NCBI GenBank assembly: GCA_043228905.1
Contig: JBHGNT010000013.1
Location: 4,526,001 to 4,590,000, forward strand
DNA from: Azolla caroliniana
Lineage: Eukaryota; Polypodiophyta
Direction of reading: 5' to 3'
DNA: 64,000 nt
The notes under the pieces: model-generated
What the model saw: the letters and a program-made list of their open reading frames with translations, nothing else
Databases searched by the model: none
What the model was told of the DNA's origin: nothing
Position numbers and translations under genes: made by a program
Shown here: positions 43,527 to 55,172 of the stretch, piece by piece
Layout of the letters: each line of letters starts with the position of its first letter
Numbering within the stretch: position 1 is the stretch's first letter

Positions 43527-45280
43527 TCATATCGGGAGCTGTACCACTGGGGCATGCGAGAGCATTAATTTCAAAGTTTGGTAAGCCTCGTCCTCGATTG
43601 AGGTCCATTGAAAAGGAAGTCGATGCACCGCTGTGTGGAGTGGTGTCGCGAAATCGGCCACGTGGCGTATCATCCGGTTGTGCCATCTGATTTGTCCCAG
43701 AAATCGGCTGAGGGTCTTTGCATTCGAGGGTGCGGAAGTATTTAGGATGGCTTGTACTTTATCCGGGTCCATGGCGATACCTTCTTGACTGACGATGTGC
43801 CCAAGTAGGTTGCCGCTTGTCACCAAAAACGCGCATTTTGCCGGGTTTAAACTTAACCAAGCCTAGCGACATTGGTCAAGACAGAGACGTAACTGGGTCA
43901 TGTGGTCCAATCGCTGGCCATACACGACGAAGTCGTCGAGAAAGACTTGCATGAATGCCGGGATATACTCGGTAAAAATTTCGGTGATAATGCGTTGGAA
44001 CGTGGCTAGCACCGTTTTCAAGCTGAACATCATTACTTCTGCCACGAAAACACCCCATTCTGTGACAAATGTTGTTTTCTCTTGATCATCAGGGTGCATT
44101 CTGATTTGGTTGTAACCACTGAACCCGTCTAGACAGTTGTAGCATTCGTGACCTAGCACCGTGTCGAGAACGCTATCCGTGAACGGGAGAGGGAATCCAT
44201 CCGTGACCGTTGTAGCATTAAGCTTGCAGTAGTTGACGCAGACTCGGATTTTCCCGTTTTTCTTGGGGACAACTACGATTGGGCTTAACCATGTGGCGCG
44301 TTTTACAGGTCATATGAACCCGACTCGGAGGAGCTTTTCTATTTCTTCCTTGACCTTAGCCGCATAATTGGGGTTCATCAGGTATCGTCTTTGCTGAACT
44401 GGCCGAGCGTCAGGGAGAAGATGGATTTGGTGTTGGTAGTATTGAGGGTCCAAACCCTTCATATCCGTGTAAGACCATGTGAATACATCTTGGTAATCGG
44501 TGAGTAAGTGTATGAGGGCTGCTCGTTCGCTGGCTGGTAAGTTATTAGCAATCTGTAGGTTGCTAGGGTTCTCGTCCGAACCGAGGTTTAGTGTTTCGAG
44601 CGTTGATGCCTTCACTCGTTGGGAGATGGCGAGTTCATGTTCAAAAGCGTCCCGACCGTGTCGTAATTCTGCGATGGTGGTAGGATCGGGCTCATCCTGG
44701 GGAGGTGTATTCTCCGTCAGCTCCTCGTCTAGAGGTGTGCCGACGGCCGACATGGCATCGATTTCGAAGAGAGGTATGATAGTGGGATGGTCTTCTAGGA
44801 AGTCATCCAACTCGTCATCGGCTAACCCGTCGAGCATGTGCACCCCTTCCGCATATAACGGCGAGGTGTTGTGGGGCGTGGTTACGTGTTCTTCGGTTGT
44901 CATCCGAACCTTGGTCTTTCCTCGGCGAAACGAGATCATGTTGCGCTGCCAATGTTGTTTGATATTTGTTGTGCGCAACCATGGTCTGCCCAGTAACATT
45001 GGGTAAGCCCCCTGTGCTTCGAGTCGTAATACAACAACCGAGATAGTGAACATGTTGCCTCCTAGAGTAAAGTCGAGGTGGCGGATTAATCCGATGGAGG
45101 GAACCAATCGTGTGTGGGCCATCCAAAGCCAAAAGGGGAAAGGTTCCCATTGATTCAGGCCAAGTTTATGATAGGTAGCCTCGCTGATGACATTCACGCA
45201 AGAGCCGTCGTCGATTATGCACCCGTGCAGGTCCCATCCTTTAATCATAATTTTTATGTCTGGATTCTATGCATCCATGA
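43527..45280 (-). pseudogene. Gypsy D pol: protease and reverse transcriptase
   Basis: 45248-44310 begins near the protease motif (IIDDGSCVNVISEATY, the usual Gly-Ser-Gly changed to Gly-Ser-Cys) and runs through MLLGRPWLRTTNIKQHWQRN to the start of reverse transcriptase (MNPNYAAKVKEEIEKLLRVG). 44159-43863 continues with GFSGYNQIRMHPDDQEKTTF, MMFSLKTVLATFQRII and the catalytic FLDDFVVY. 43826-43527 carries RFLGQIRWHNRMIRHV. Stops separate the frames. In D the MMFS-LK-ATFQ region is full length, unlike in B where bases are missing. Confidence 0.88.
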
Positions 45281-47227
45281 GGGGTGGACCCGTTCCTAGC
45301 TCGGTCAGGTGCACAGGTGGCGCGGTGGAATGGGTGTTGGCCATGAGTGTAGCCAAGGTGTCCCGAAAATGCGGCATGAGTGGTAAGAGTTTATGTAGAG
45401 GCAGGAAGATCCTGGAACTAGTAAGGACGTCCCACAGATGGTCATCTTCTGTCGACGTGGATGGTGCCGAGGACTGTGTTGCTCCGATGGTTGCATCTCC
45501 CATTTCTGTTTGCATCCGCACCACATTGTTTTTGTTGGCCGTATCAATCCATTCTTTGGCTGCTTGCCGGACTTCATCTTGTACTTGCCATGGGGTGGCC
45601 TAGGCTTTACTGCGTGTTGTGACGTTTTGCACGTCGGCCATAATACTATTCACGACAGGAGCCTTTCCGCAGTCTATTGTTAGGCATTGCGTAGCGTAGT
45701 GACCGGGTTGGTTGCACTTGAAGCAGGTAACGACAACCGAGTTGCTGGTGCCAGTCCGATCTGTGTGTGTGGGGGGGTGCGGTTGATTCCCGGCCTCGTG
45801 TGTTGGTGGGTTGGTCCAGGGCGCGTTCGAGCTACGCGGTTCATTTTGCGGGGGGTCCCGACGACGGTTGTCGTTATTCCTTCTGTTGTTGCGCGATCCT
45901 CGGTGAGAGTTGTGCCGATCATTACGGGAATTTCTCTAATCGTATCGGTCATCCCGATCATCTTCATTCCGATCATAATCGTCGTTTGCCCTATACTAGT
46001 CATCGTGATAGCGATCACGGCGGTCGTCCGATCTCCGTCGGTTGTCGTTTTGGTAACAGTCGTTGTCCCGACGGTAATCGTCGTCACGACGCCGTCTATC
46101 CAGCGATCGGGGTTGTTGGTTATCCTAGTTCCGGTAGGATTGTCTCTCGTCCTAACGAGAGTATGTATCCCTGGGCTCGATCTGGCGAACCGGGGCCGTC
46201 ATTGTGCGGTTGAGCATATTGTATTCACATTGTTCGACAGTGTGAGATCGGGACTGGCAGATCAGACACTGTGGTCAGTGAGGACATTCAAGGGCCAGAT
46301 GGCCCGATCCCGAGCAAACTGTGCATTGGAGGGCTTGGCGGAAGCGATTGTCCTCCTGGGGAAGGGCGCTTTGCAGTGAACTCATAGAGAAAGTCGTGCT
46401 TTGTTGAGTCCGATCGAGGGCGAGGACGACGCGCTATGACTTGCTCGATCGTTTGGTTGGCAAAATTAGTAAGTGTGAGAGTCATCCGTAGAGGCTCCCG
46501 TAAGCTGGACAAGAATGCGTCTGGAATGTGTTGTGTAGAGACATCGTCAACCACTTGTCTGTAGAGATCCCGGAACCGGATCATGAACTGTGCGATCGTC
46601 TCGTGCGGTTCTTGTCGCATGGAAAAGAACTGTTGGAGCAATTCTCGTTTGGGCACCTCATGATGGAACAGTTCTAGGAACTGCGTGCAAACGTCGTGGA
46701 GGGTGACAAACTCCCCTGTGTCGAGGCGAGAATACCATCGAGCAGTTGGTCCGTCGAGGGATAGTGTAAACTCGGCAATTTTTGAGGCCTCGATTTCGGC
46801 AGGTGAGAGTCGCTATGTTGAGTGGTTGGCCTGCCAGGTGGACACGAAGGATGGATGTGTGACTCCACGTCGGAGCTGTTGGTGTATCGTGGGTAAGGAT
46901 ACGACATGGTATCGAATTCGGGATCTTCCGGTAAAACCGGAAATGGGTTAAGGTCAGGGTGTGTGACCTCTAGAGGGCTTGGTGGAGAGGTTGGTGTGGA
47001 ATCAACTCGCGACCGAGTAGCAGGTGGCGAGGATTGCAACTGGTGAGGCTCCGATATTTCTTGTAAAAGACTAGTCCATGACCGCCGAGTCGGAAGTTCC
47101 TTCGACTGGCTGAGGGCGTCGGCCAGATGGCCGAGACCGCTTGGTGCGATTGGGCGCCGTAATGGCGGTTGAAGGTTGCCTTCAACTTAGTTCGCTGTGA
47201 TCTCACAACTGTAACCGGGCGTGCCAA
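45281..47227 (-). pseudogene. Gypsy D gag
   Basis: Fragmented gag on the minus strand. 46656-46288 holds the retrotransposon gag core (MPKRELLQQFFSMRQEPHET, then FMIRFRDLYRQV). 47039-46674 and 47227-46970 hold the upstream, Pro/Ser/Thr-rich part. 46087-45680 corresponds to the Arg/Asp-rich linker of B but is frame-shifted; a Cys-rich stretch near 45660-45740 marks the former zinc knuckle. 45577-45267 lead toward protease. At least five frame breaks are present. Just inside the 5' LTR (47231 downward) the minus strand reads TTGGCACGCCCGG at the primer-binding position; the tRNA is not identified. Confidence 0.8.
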
Positions 47228-47231
47228 ATTG

Positions 47232-47724
47232 TGTTATCCGTTCCTTTGGAAAACACCTTCGATGAGCCCACAGGCTATCGATGTCAAGGGATCATGTTAC
47301 GTGGAAACTTCTTCTACACGGGAAAAAGAGAACAAGGATCATACACGAGCTACAACCCGTTAAGTATGAACGTAGCCCGAATTACGAGTACGGGGAAAAT
47401 ACACAGATAGGAGTTTAGAAAAGACGAAACTTATATTCCATGATAAAGCTTACAGTGATTACAGTACTCGGCCTCAGCCGGAAATAGTACATACAAAGCT
47501 TGCTCCTATGATATTACTCTCGCTCAGAATGATCTAGGTATCTCTCCCCCTACAGAGGTACGCAGACCTCGGTTTATATACTTTTTCTTCATATAGAGCC
47601 GAGCGGTCGCCTGACTGTGAGGCTCGAAACTCGGCGTTTTCCTAACTCTACCTTCCTTACCTACTCACCTTACCTACCGACGTATTATATTTAACTAATT
47701 TATATTTCTGGCCTGTGGACAACA
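47232..47724 (-). repeat. 5' LTR of Gypsy D
   Basis: 493 bp, TGTTATCCGTTCC to GGACAACA, matching 3353-3845. TATATAC-type sequence near 47575 could be the promoter TATA on either strand; not resolved. Confidence 0.92.
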
Positions 47725-49710
47725 ACGATGAAACTAAGCAAGGTGTGGTATGTTGATTCCGGAGCGTTGAATCATATGACGAGTCACGAGGAATGGTTCT
47801 CGTACTTGGAGAAACCGGAAAAGCAAGGAGTGGTCAAAACAGGAGACGACACTCCCCATACCATCGAACATGTCGGTGAAGTTCCCCTCAGCCACATCAG
47901 GCAGAAAGGGAAACTCATGAACGTGCAACACGTCCCAACAATAACCAAGAACCTAGTGTCGGTTGGTCAGATCGTTGACCAAGGGATGCAAGTTCGATTC
48001 ATGCACCTCGGGTGCTACATCGAAGAGGAAGGCCAAATTATTGCGCAAGGGCGCCGTGAAGGGAGGATGTTTATCCTCAACACCAATCAAGCCGGAACCG
48101 CATAGTTCGTGAAAGGACAAAAGGTCGAATCAGATATTGACCTATGTCATAAGTGGTTCGGTCATGTCAACTTTCCGCGACTTTGTGAAATGGAAATGAA
48201 GAATATTGTGTTTGGATTGCCGAAATTTCGTGGTCGGAATGGTCAAGTCTGTGAAGCCTGTCAACTCGGGAAGTAACACCGACTTCCGTTCCCCAAAGAG
48301 TGTAATTAGAGTGGAAATCCGCTCGACGTAATCCATTCGGATGTGTGGGGACTGGCACAGAACGTGAGCATTGGAGGAAGCCGTTACTTTGTAACCTTCA
48401 TCGATGACTTCACTCGGCACACCTAGGCGTGCTTGATTGCGAAAAAAGAGCAAAGTCTTTGCGGGGTTCCTGAAGGTGAAGAGCCTTGCGGAAAGGGAAA
48501 ATGGGCGTAAGATCAAGTGCCTATGGTCCGATGGCGGGAAGGAGTACTTCTCTGACCAATTCACAAGTTATCTACAGAAGGAAGGGATTTGACGTGAATT
48601 CTCGTGTAGATAGATGCCGCAACAGAACGGCGTGGCCGAGCGGAGGAATTGAACAATCGAAGAAGCTGCTAGGGAAATACTTGAAGAGAAGCATATGCCA
48701 AAGTTTTACTGGGTTGAAGCCGTAAGGATGGCTATTTACTTGCAGAATCAGACATCTGCCAATGGAGGAGTGTCGCCACCTGGGGTGTATTTCAGCAAAA
48801 AGCCAAACTTGGCGCACTTGAGGATTTTCGACAGCATTGCGTATGTACACGTGCCGAATGAGAAAAGAAGGAAGTTAGACGCGAAGGCCGAAAAGTACAT
48901 CTTGGTTGGCTACTCCGACGAATAGAAGGGTTAGAAGTGTTATAACCCCCGAACCAAACAAGCTCGCGTAAGTTGTGACGTTGTGTCCAATGAGTTCGCG
49001 TCGTGGTACTTGCCCTCGACTCCCATCCTTGACGACTCCATTCCGAATTCTGAAGAAGAGGTCAGTGAGGCGGAGATGCCTCTACGTAATGAGGAAGTTG
49101 GAACTCTGAGAGAGAGTCTAATCTCATTTCGGCTAAGTGGGCCGAATGAGCGACTGAGTCAGCATGACCAGTCAAACGTAGAGTCGGCGAGTAGTGGAGA
49201 CTCTGTTGTGCACTCCCCGCGTAAGGAATTGAGAAGACGGTTTATGCGTAAAGAAAACGGGAAGAAGAAGATGCTAGAGTATGAGTTCGGTAGTGCCGAG
49301 TCAGATCGGAGTGAATATGACTTGGGGACAATCGAAAAGGGACCTCCACGGAAGAGGTCAAAATTGGCCGAAGAGGCCTTGAAATCAGCTAATCACGAAT
49401 TACGTCGATCTACCCATCTAAAGAACCCCGTAAAGAGATATGGGTATAATGAGTACATGTCGCACCATTATGCGTACATGATGAGAGTGGCGGAAATGCG
49501 TGAGCCGGAGAGCTACACAGAAGTAGCGAAAGACGCAAATTGGCTTGTCGCGATGGAAGAAGAGATGCGTGCTTTAACGGATAATGAGACTTGGGACCTT
49601 GTTAACGCACCTAAAGGTGTAAAGTCGATTAGATGCAGATGGGTGTATAAGGTAAAATACAACACCGATGGCTCCATCAATCGATATAAGGCCCGTTTGG
49701 TTGCGAAAGG
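47725..49710 (+). pseudogene. Element E, part 2: Copia protease, integrase, start of RT
   Basis: Plus-strand continuation of 2347-3352. 47728-48105 carries the protease (VWYVDSGALNHMTSHEEW). 48106-48560 carries the pre-integrase and integrase start (HKWFGHVNFPRL, YFVTFIDDFTRHT) with several TAG/TAA stops. 48695-48925 holds the later integrase part (YWVEAVRMAIYLQNQT, AYVHVPNEKRRKLDAKAEKY). 48983-49710 holds a Glu/Ser-rich linker and the start of reverse transcriptase (WLVAMEEEMRALTDNETWDL, RWVYKVKYNTDGSINRYKAR, LVAKG). It ends at the AAAGG target where Copia G inserted and resumes at 54703. Confidence 0.88.
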
Positions 49711-49927
49711 TGAAGGCAACACAAAGATTAGGGTTTAGGTCAAAACCAAAGAGGGAGAGAGTTTGATTGAGAGACAAAGGGGGAGAGAGATGCACGTTGT
49801 CTTGGGTACTAAGAGTGTACCTCGTTTTTTATTTTTGGATATTATGTATATACAAGTCGAAAGAGTGCTATGAGTGCATTCACACTCGTGCACTAATAAA
49901 AGGCACGATGGCCCTTTATTCCCAACA
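49711..49927 (-). repeat. 3' LTR of Copia G
   Basis: 217 bp with GATTAGGGTTTAGG, a (GA)-rich part and GGATATTATGTATATACAAG. On the inner side the minus strand has the purine-rich AGGTGGGAGGT. Confidence 0.92.
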
Positions 49928-50031
49928 ACCTCCCACCTAAATGCAATGTGCCATGAGAAGAATAAAAGAAAGAAAGCCAGTTATGTCCAACTATGTACAA
50001 AGCTGAACTACATACATCTATCCAACTCCCA

Positions 50032-51397
50032 TCATCTGTCGGCAATGAGTTGGCGCTCAGCTAGAAGACCCTTCGTGAGAAGAAATGTAGGATTAATATT
50101 TGTATGTACTTTGACAAGCTCAATGTTCTTGTTGTCAAGTACATCTTTGATGAAGTGATACTTCATCTCAATGTGCTTCGTCTTTGCATGAAAGACGGGT
50201 TTCCGAACTAGCTTGATAGCACCCTGGCTGTCACAATGAAGAATAGGTAACTCTGTAATGCCAAGATCTCTCACTATATATGAAAGCCATAAAGCATCTT
50301 TGCATGCCTCAGTGGCCGCAACATACTCTGCCTCTATAGTAGACAATGAAACACACTTCTGTAGTCTAGAGATCCAAGAGACCGCTCCTCCTGTGAAAGT
50401 AAACACATACCCAGAAGTAGACTTCTTGTAGTCTGCGTGACCAGCATGGTCCGCATCCGTAAAACCAACAATAGATTCCTTTTGATTTCCAAAGAAAATG
50501 CCCAAGTCCTTTGTGCCTTTGAGGTATCTCATAATACCTTTCACCGCTTCCCAATGCTTTTTTCCGGGATTTGCCATATACCTACAACCCACTCCCACTG
50601 CAAAGGCAATATTAGGGTGTGTAACAACCATCACATATATCAAACTACCAACAGTTGAAACATATGGAACCTTAGCCATTTCAGCCTTCTCATCATCAGA
50701 TGTAGCGTTGTCTTCTGCACTGAGTTTCAAATATGGAGGCAATGGAACCCCAATTGTTTTCCCCCCCTCCATATTGAAACCCTACAAAACCTTAGAGATA
50801 TACTCCTGCTGAGATAGAAAGAGTACCCCTTTCGATCGGTTTCGTAGTATTCGCATGCCAAGGATGTGATTTGCATCACCAAGATCCTTCATATCTAAGC
50901 TGCCATGAAGTCTTTGCTTCAATGAATCCAAGGCATGAATATCCTTGCCAGCAATCAACATATCATCAACATACAAAAACAAGATAATTAGGCTGCCATC
51001 TCCTACCTTCTTGGTGTACAAGCAGTGGTCCACTTGTCTTCCACAGAAACCTTGAGACTGCATAAATGCTTCAAATTTATGATACCATTCTCTCGGTGCT
51101 TGTTTCAACCCATACAAACTCCTTTTGAGCATACAAACCATCTTCTCTTTGCCTTTAGCCACAAAACCTTCAGGGTGCAGCATATATATGTCTTCATGTA
51201 GATCGCCATGTAAAAAGACGGTCTTCACATCCATCTATATGAGCTCCATATCTTCAACTGCAACTAAGCTCAAAATGATTCTTAATGTAGTCATCTTGAC
51301 TACAGGTGAGAAGATCTCATCAAAATCAACTCCATATTCTTGCTGGTATCCTTTTGCAACCAATCTTGCTTTCACTTTGGCGAGGAATCAGAAATAA
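50032..51397 (-). pseudogene. Copia G pol: reverse transcriptase and RNase H
   Basis: 51234-50782 is reverse transcriptase (MDVKTVFLHGDLHEDIYMLH, KRSLYGLKQAPREWYHKFEA, LFLYVDDMLIAGKD, MKDLGDANHILGMRI). 50772-50032 is its end plus RNase H (GFTDADHAGHADYKKSTSGY, STIEAEYVAATEACKDALWL, HCDSQGAIKL, FHAKTKHIEMKYHF). Stops near 51235 and 50780 and a break near 51390 separate the frames. Catalytic Asp residues (YVDD, TDAD, CDSQ) are retained. Confidence 0.9.
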
Positions 51398-51434
51398 CCT
51401 TCATTTTATAAACCCATTTGCATGTAAGTGTTTT

Positions 51435-51956
51435 CTACCCTTTAAGTAACTGCACCAAATCCCAAGTGTCATTTTTCTTAAGAGATTCCATTTCTGACAC
51501 CATGGCGTTATACCATTTCTTATTGTCCTGTCTGTCCATTGCTTCCTTGAAGCAAGTTAGTTCGCAACAATCAGTTACCATGACATAATCAGCCACATTG
51601 TTTGCATCACCAAATCTATCAGGCCTTCTAGTAACTCTAGACGATCTCCTAAACCAATGCTCATTTTTTGGTAGCTGTTCAACCTGCAAATCATCATTTT
51701 CAACTTGCAGTCCAAGCATTTTAGCCTGCAAATCAGCATTAATAGCTTGTTGTTCTAGCCGTTCCTGCACATTTGGTGGCTTATCATTATTGGCAAAGGC
51801 TGGCTGATCATTTCCAACCTCATTTTCTACATTTGTAGGTAAGATTACAACAGGTGTTTGTTGTTGTACAACGGGCACATTTTTCTGTCTAAAAAGTATT
51901 TCTTCTTGGAATACAACCCTTCGTACTTCCACGGTCTTTTCGGGTTGTTTATGCAT
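51435..51956 (-). pseudogene. Copia G pol: linker between integrase and RT
   Basis: Gln/Asn/Val-rich frame of 173 residues, ending with the start of the reverse transcriptase region (WYNAMVSEMESLKKNDTWDL). It lies between integrase (to 51966) and RT as expected for Copia. Confidence 0.75.
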
Positions 51957-51965
51957 GTGATTTTC

Positions 51966-52065
51966 CTAGAAGATAACATCATTGTTGCGTGCTATTTTTC
52001 TTTTCTCGGGATCCCACAATCGATACCCCATTTCTGACGGGAACCCAACGTTCTTTATGCGCAAG
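51966..52065 (-). pseudogene. Copia G integrase C-terminal fragment
   Basis: Frame reads KNVGFPSEMGYRLWDPEKRK then IARNNDVIF, the segment that follows the integrase core in Copia. It is cut off from the core (from 52308) by the LTR fragment at 52066-52295. Confidence 0.75.
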
Positions 52066-52295
52066 GCTCGGCCACAACCGAGCTTAGATTGATACACAGA
52101 AAACGGGAAATAAAACGCGACACAAAGAAGGAGAGAATACACAGGAGGTTTACGTGGAAAACCCAAAGAGGGAAAAACCACGACAGCCCACATGCTGCAA
52201 ACTGTCACTATGTGAGAATGTACAATAGTGAGTTCACTGAGGCAACGACCTCGTGCTCACTGATCTTCGCCACACGCGGCGGTTACAACAGAGGC
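52066..52295. repeat. Orphan Copia LTR fragment inside G
   Basis: Starts CTCGGCCACAACCGAG and continues with GTGGAAAACCCA, GGGAAAAACCACG and CGCCACACGCGGCGG, in the same order as the Copia C LTR. Only the central part of an LTR is present. It replaces integrase sequence expected between FVHI and KNVGF. Confidence 0.75.
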
Positions 52296-53486
52296 AACGA
52301 ATGTGCACAAAAGCCTCACAGCCAAACACTCTCAAGTGAGCATATGAAGGTGGCTTGCCCGACCACGCTTCTTGGGGTATTCCCCCTCCCAAAGACCTGT
52401 TAGGTGATCGATTAATGAAGTGAACAACTGTCATAACAACCTTTGCCCAAAAACCATGGGGTAACGCAACATGAGACAACATAGTACGGACCTTATCTAA
52501 AATGGTCCGATTCATATGCTCTGCAACTCCATTTTGGGGTTGATTATAAGGGGCAATGAGTTCACTCTTTATCCCTTTGCTGTCACAAAATGCTTGAAAG
52601 GCCTTGGACACATATTCCCCACCATTGTCAGAGTGAAGACACTTAAGTGTCTTATCAATTTGCTTAACAAGTAATGCCAAAAATGTTCAAAACTTGTCGA
52701 GCACTTCATCCTTGCTACGAATAGGGTAAACCCATACCTTCCGTGTAGCATCATCAACAAAAGTAGCTAAGTATTTCTTTCCTCCTAATGATAGCCGTGG
52801 CATCTGACATACATCTGAATGTACTAACCTAGCGAAAGAGACTTTTTATGAGGTGTTTGTACATGTTTACCATAAATGCAATGGTCATAATGTTCAAAAT
52901 CAGCATAACGAAGACATGGCAAGTAACCCAAACGAGACGATACTTTGATAATAGTTTCACTCATGTGTCCCAACTGGCCATGCCACAAAGAAATACTAGG
53001 CTGCTCGGTTATGGCAACAACATGGTCACTCACACTAGATACATGGAGAGGATACAAAGTATCACTTTTACTACCCTTGGCAATAACTCTAGATCCCTTA
53101 CAAATCTTCCATTTCCCATCACCAAAGGTTGTGTGAAATCCATCATCATCTAGTTGTCCTGTGCTAATCAAGCTCTTCTTGAGCTAAGGTACGTGCCATA
53201 CATGCTGAAGTGTGAAAGCAGAACCATGTTGAAACTGTAATTGTAGAGTGCTAATACCTGCAATTTCACATGCATAGTTGTCCCCAAGATGGACAACACC
53301 ATGTCGACCCCATGTGTAATCTGAAAACCACTCACGATGAGGGGCGACGTGAAAAGAAGCCCTAGGTTCGAGTATCCAAGTGTGCATGTCACCATCCATA
53401 TCTGCAAGTAAAGCATGTTCTCTATGGCATGATGAAACAAAGAGTACATCATTTCCACTATCACTATCATGAGTGACTACATTCAC
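52296..53486 (-). pseudogene. Copia G pol: protease, pre-integrase, integrase core
   Basis: 53486-53184 holds the protease region, but the expected WxxDSGAS motif reads WILEPRASFHVAPHREWFSD, so the catalytic Asp-Ser-Gly is lost. 53171-52824 is the pre-integrase part (LISTGQLDDDGFHTTF, SLWHGQLGHMSETI). 52680-52308 is integrase (CLHSDNGGEYVSKAFQAF, PQNGVAEHMNRTILDKVRTM, LPHGFWAKVVMT). The first catalytic Asp region (about 52820-52700) is broken by stops. Confidence 0.85.
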
Positions 53487-53513
53487 CTCTTCAATTTTAG
53501 TATTGCCTTTTTT

Positions 53514-54316
53514 CTATTGAATGTCTCTCTTTTCTGCTATGAAATCATCTATCTTCTTGCCCTTTCCTTTCTCTTTCTTCCATTTGAAACAATCACATTT
53601 AAAGTGACCCTTTTTGCCACAGTGATGGCATTCTACATCTATACCACATGATTTACTACGGCCATAACTATTCGATTTTCCTCTCTGTTGTGACCTACCC
53701 CTCATATCCAACGCACTAGAGGACTTATTGGATGCATTGTTTTGCTGACTCATCTCTTCCATGAGTAGAGAACTCTCTACATTGACATAAAGAAGCATCG
53801 CATTTGAATTGCTCATTGCAATCCTGAAAGTATCCCAACTTTCTGGCAATGTGCAAAGTAAAAACATGGCCTTAAACTCATCATCAATGATAAATTTCAA
53901 GGCAACCAACTGGCTGAAAATGGAATTGAACTCACTCAGGTGAGTTCACATGAGTGTACCCTCTGTCATGCGCAAATCCATAAGTTTCTTCAGCCAATAA
54001 ACTTTGCTAGTTGCCATCTCTGGGCATACAATTCCTCTAGTCTAGTCCATATAGAATAGGCACAATCCAAACCTTCAATATTAAACAACAAGGCATCAAA
54101 AATCGACAACTCAATAGTCGAGTGTGCAAGCTTGTTAAACTCTTGCCAATCATCTTCGTCCAAATCTGTAGGCTTTACCCCTTTGACTTTAATAGGCTTT
54201 GCATGCTTCTTCTGCAGCGGGATGTTGTAGCACTGCTTTTTCCAAACCACAAAGTTAAAGGCACCCTCAAGCTTCTTTATGTGCATAAGGTGGCTACTTT
54301 CACCATTGCTAGTCAT
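53514..54316 (-). pseudogene. Copia G gag
   Basis: From the ATG at about 54316 (MTSNGESSHLMHIKKLEGAF, then FVVWKKQCYNIPLQKKHAKP), a UBN2-type gag. The frame changes near 53990 and continues at 53909-53514 with FLLCTLPESWDTFRIAMSNS and the zinc knuckle CHHCGKKGHFKCDC, followed by a Lys-rich stretch. Confidence 0.85.
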
Positions 54317-54464
54317 GATTTCTGAACCGAAATAGAGGACCAAACCTAGACTGCAAAAAATGTGACCTGCTCTGTAGAAAACCCTCAACTCTGCTTTGTA
54401 GAAAACTCTAAACTCTACTCTACAAAAAACCTTAAACTCTGCTTTGTAGAAAACCCTAAACCCA

Positions 54465-54476
54465 GCTCTAATACCA
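54465..54476 (-). other. Primer-binding site of Copia G
   Basis: Minus-strand TGGTATTAGAGC, one base from the initiator tRNA-Met consensus, three bases inside the LTR as in Copia C. Confidence 0.88.
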
Positions 54477-54479
54477 GTT

Positions 54480-54702
54480 TGAAGGCAGCACGAAGATTAG
54501 GGTTTAGGTCAAAAACAGAGAGGGAGAGAGTCTGAGTGAGAGACAAATAGAGAGAGAGAGAGAAGCACGATGTCTTGGGTACTAAGAGTGTACCTCTTTT
54601 TTTTTGTTTTTAGATATTATGTATATACAAGTCAAAAGAGTGCTACGAGTGCGTTCATAGTTGTGCACTAATAAAAGGCACGATGGCCCTTTATTCCCAG
54701 CA
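54480..54702 (-). repeat. 5' LTR of Copia G
   Basis: 223 bp, matching 49711-49927 with substitutions and length changes in the GA and T tracts. Confidence 0.92.
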
Positions 54703-55172
54703 AAAGGCTACGCGCATAAGCACGACGTAGATTACGACGAGACGTTCGCGCCGGTCACGAAGATGACCACGGTATGTGTTCTGCTAGCCGTAGTAGCGGT
54801 GAAGGGTGGAACTTACATCAGATGGATGTAAATAATGTGTTCCTGCAAGGCGATCTTGAGGAATAGGTGTACATGGTATAGTCCCCCGGATTTCTATCCG
54901 AACAGAACACTTCGGCGGTCTGCCAATTGAAGAAGGCGTTATACGGACATAAACAAACCCCGCGAGCTTGGAATGTGAAGATTACGCAACAATTGCGTAG
55001 AATGGGGTTTACGATGTCCAAATCGGACTCTTCGTTGTTTGTTCGGCAAGGTCGACATGGACCGGTTTGTCTTTTACTTTATGGCGATGATTTAGTCATC
55101 GTCAGTGCCAACTTGGAAAAAATCGTCCGCGTAAAGTCTCAGCTTGCGGCATCGTTCGAAATGAAGGATCTT
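54703..55172 (+). pseudogene. Element E, part 3: Copia reverse transcriptase
   Basis: Continues E after Copia G: YAHKHDVDYDETFAPVTKM, then a broken MD-N-FLQGDLEE region, KKALYGHKQTPRAWNVKITQ and the catalytic LLLYGDDLVIVSA, where the usual YVDD is YGDD. It ends in FEMKDL at about 55172, where sequence changes to Gypsy H. RNase H and the 3' LTR of E are therefore missing from the window or lost. Confidence 0.85.

Larger units (their letters stand above)
3353..47724 (-). mobile_element. Element D: Gypsy LTR retrotransposon carrying nested insertions
   Basis: Bounded by 493-bp direct LTRs (3353-3845 and 47232-47724), both TGTTATCC...GGACAACA. The flanks ACCAT (3348-3352) and ACGAT (47725-47729) look like a 5-bp target-site duplication with one mismatch. 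The flanks belong to one Copia (E), so D inserted into E. The element reads on the minus strand: gag near 47200-45680, protease, reverse transcriptase, RNase H, integrase to 41877, then a long accessory ORF ending at 3962. Element J (21290-39610) and element B with C inside (4834-20434) interrupt the accessory ORF. The LTR copies differ at roughly 5% of positions by eye, and the coding sequence is broken in many places. Confidence 0.9.
49711..54702 (-). mobile_element. Element G: Copia LTR retrotransposon inserted in E
   Basis: Short LTRs, 217 bp (49711-49927) and 223 bp (54480-54702), TGAAGGCA[AG]CAC to ATTCCCA[AG]CA. Perfect target-site duplication AAAGG (49706-49710 and 54703-54707). Excision on paper restores E codons LVAKG to YAHKHDVDYDETFAPV. 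Minus-strand order is gag, protease, integrase, reverse transcriptase, RNase H. A foreign LTR piece interrupts integrase. Several stops are present, so this copy is decayed. Confidence 0.93.

Noticed and set aside
45687-46379. Plus-strand Val/Ile-rich ORF resembling a membrane protein
   Set aside because: It is antisense to the Arg/Asp-rich linker of Gypsy D gag; the hydrophobic look comes from complementing GAT/CGN codons.
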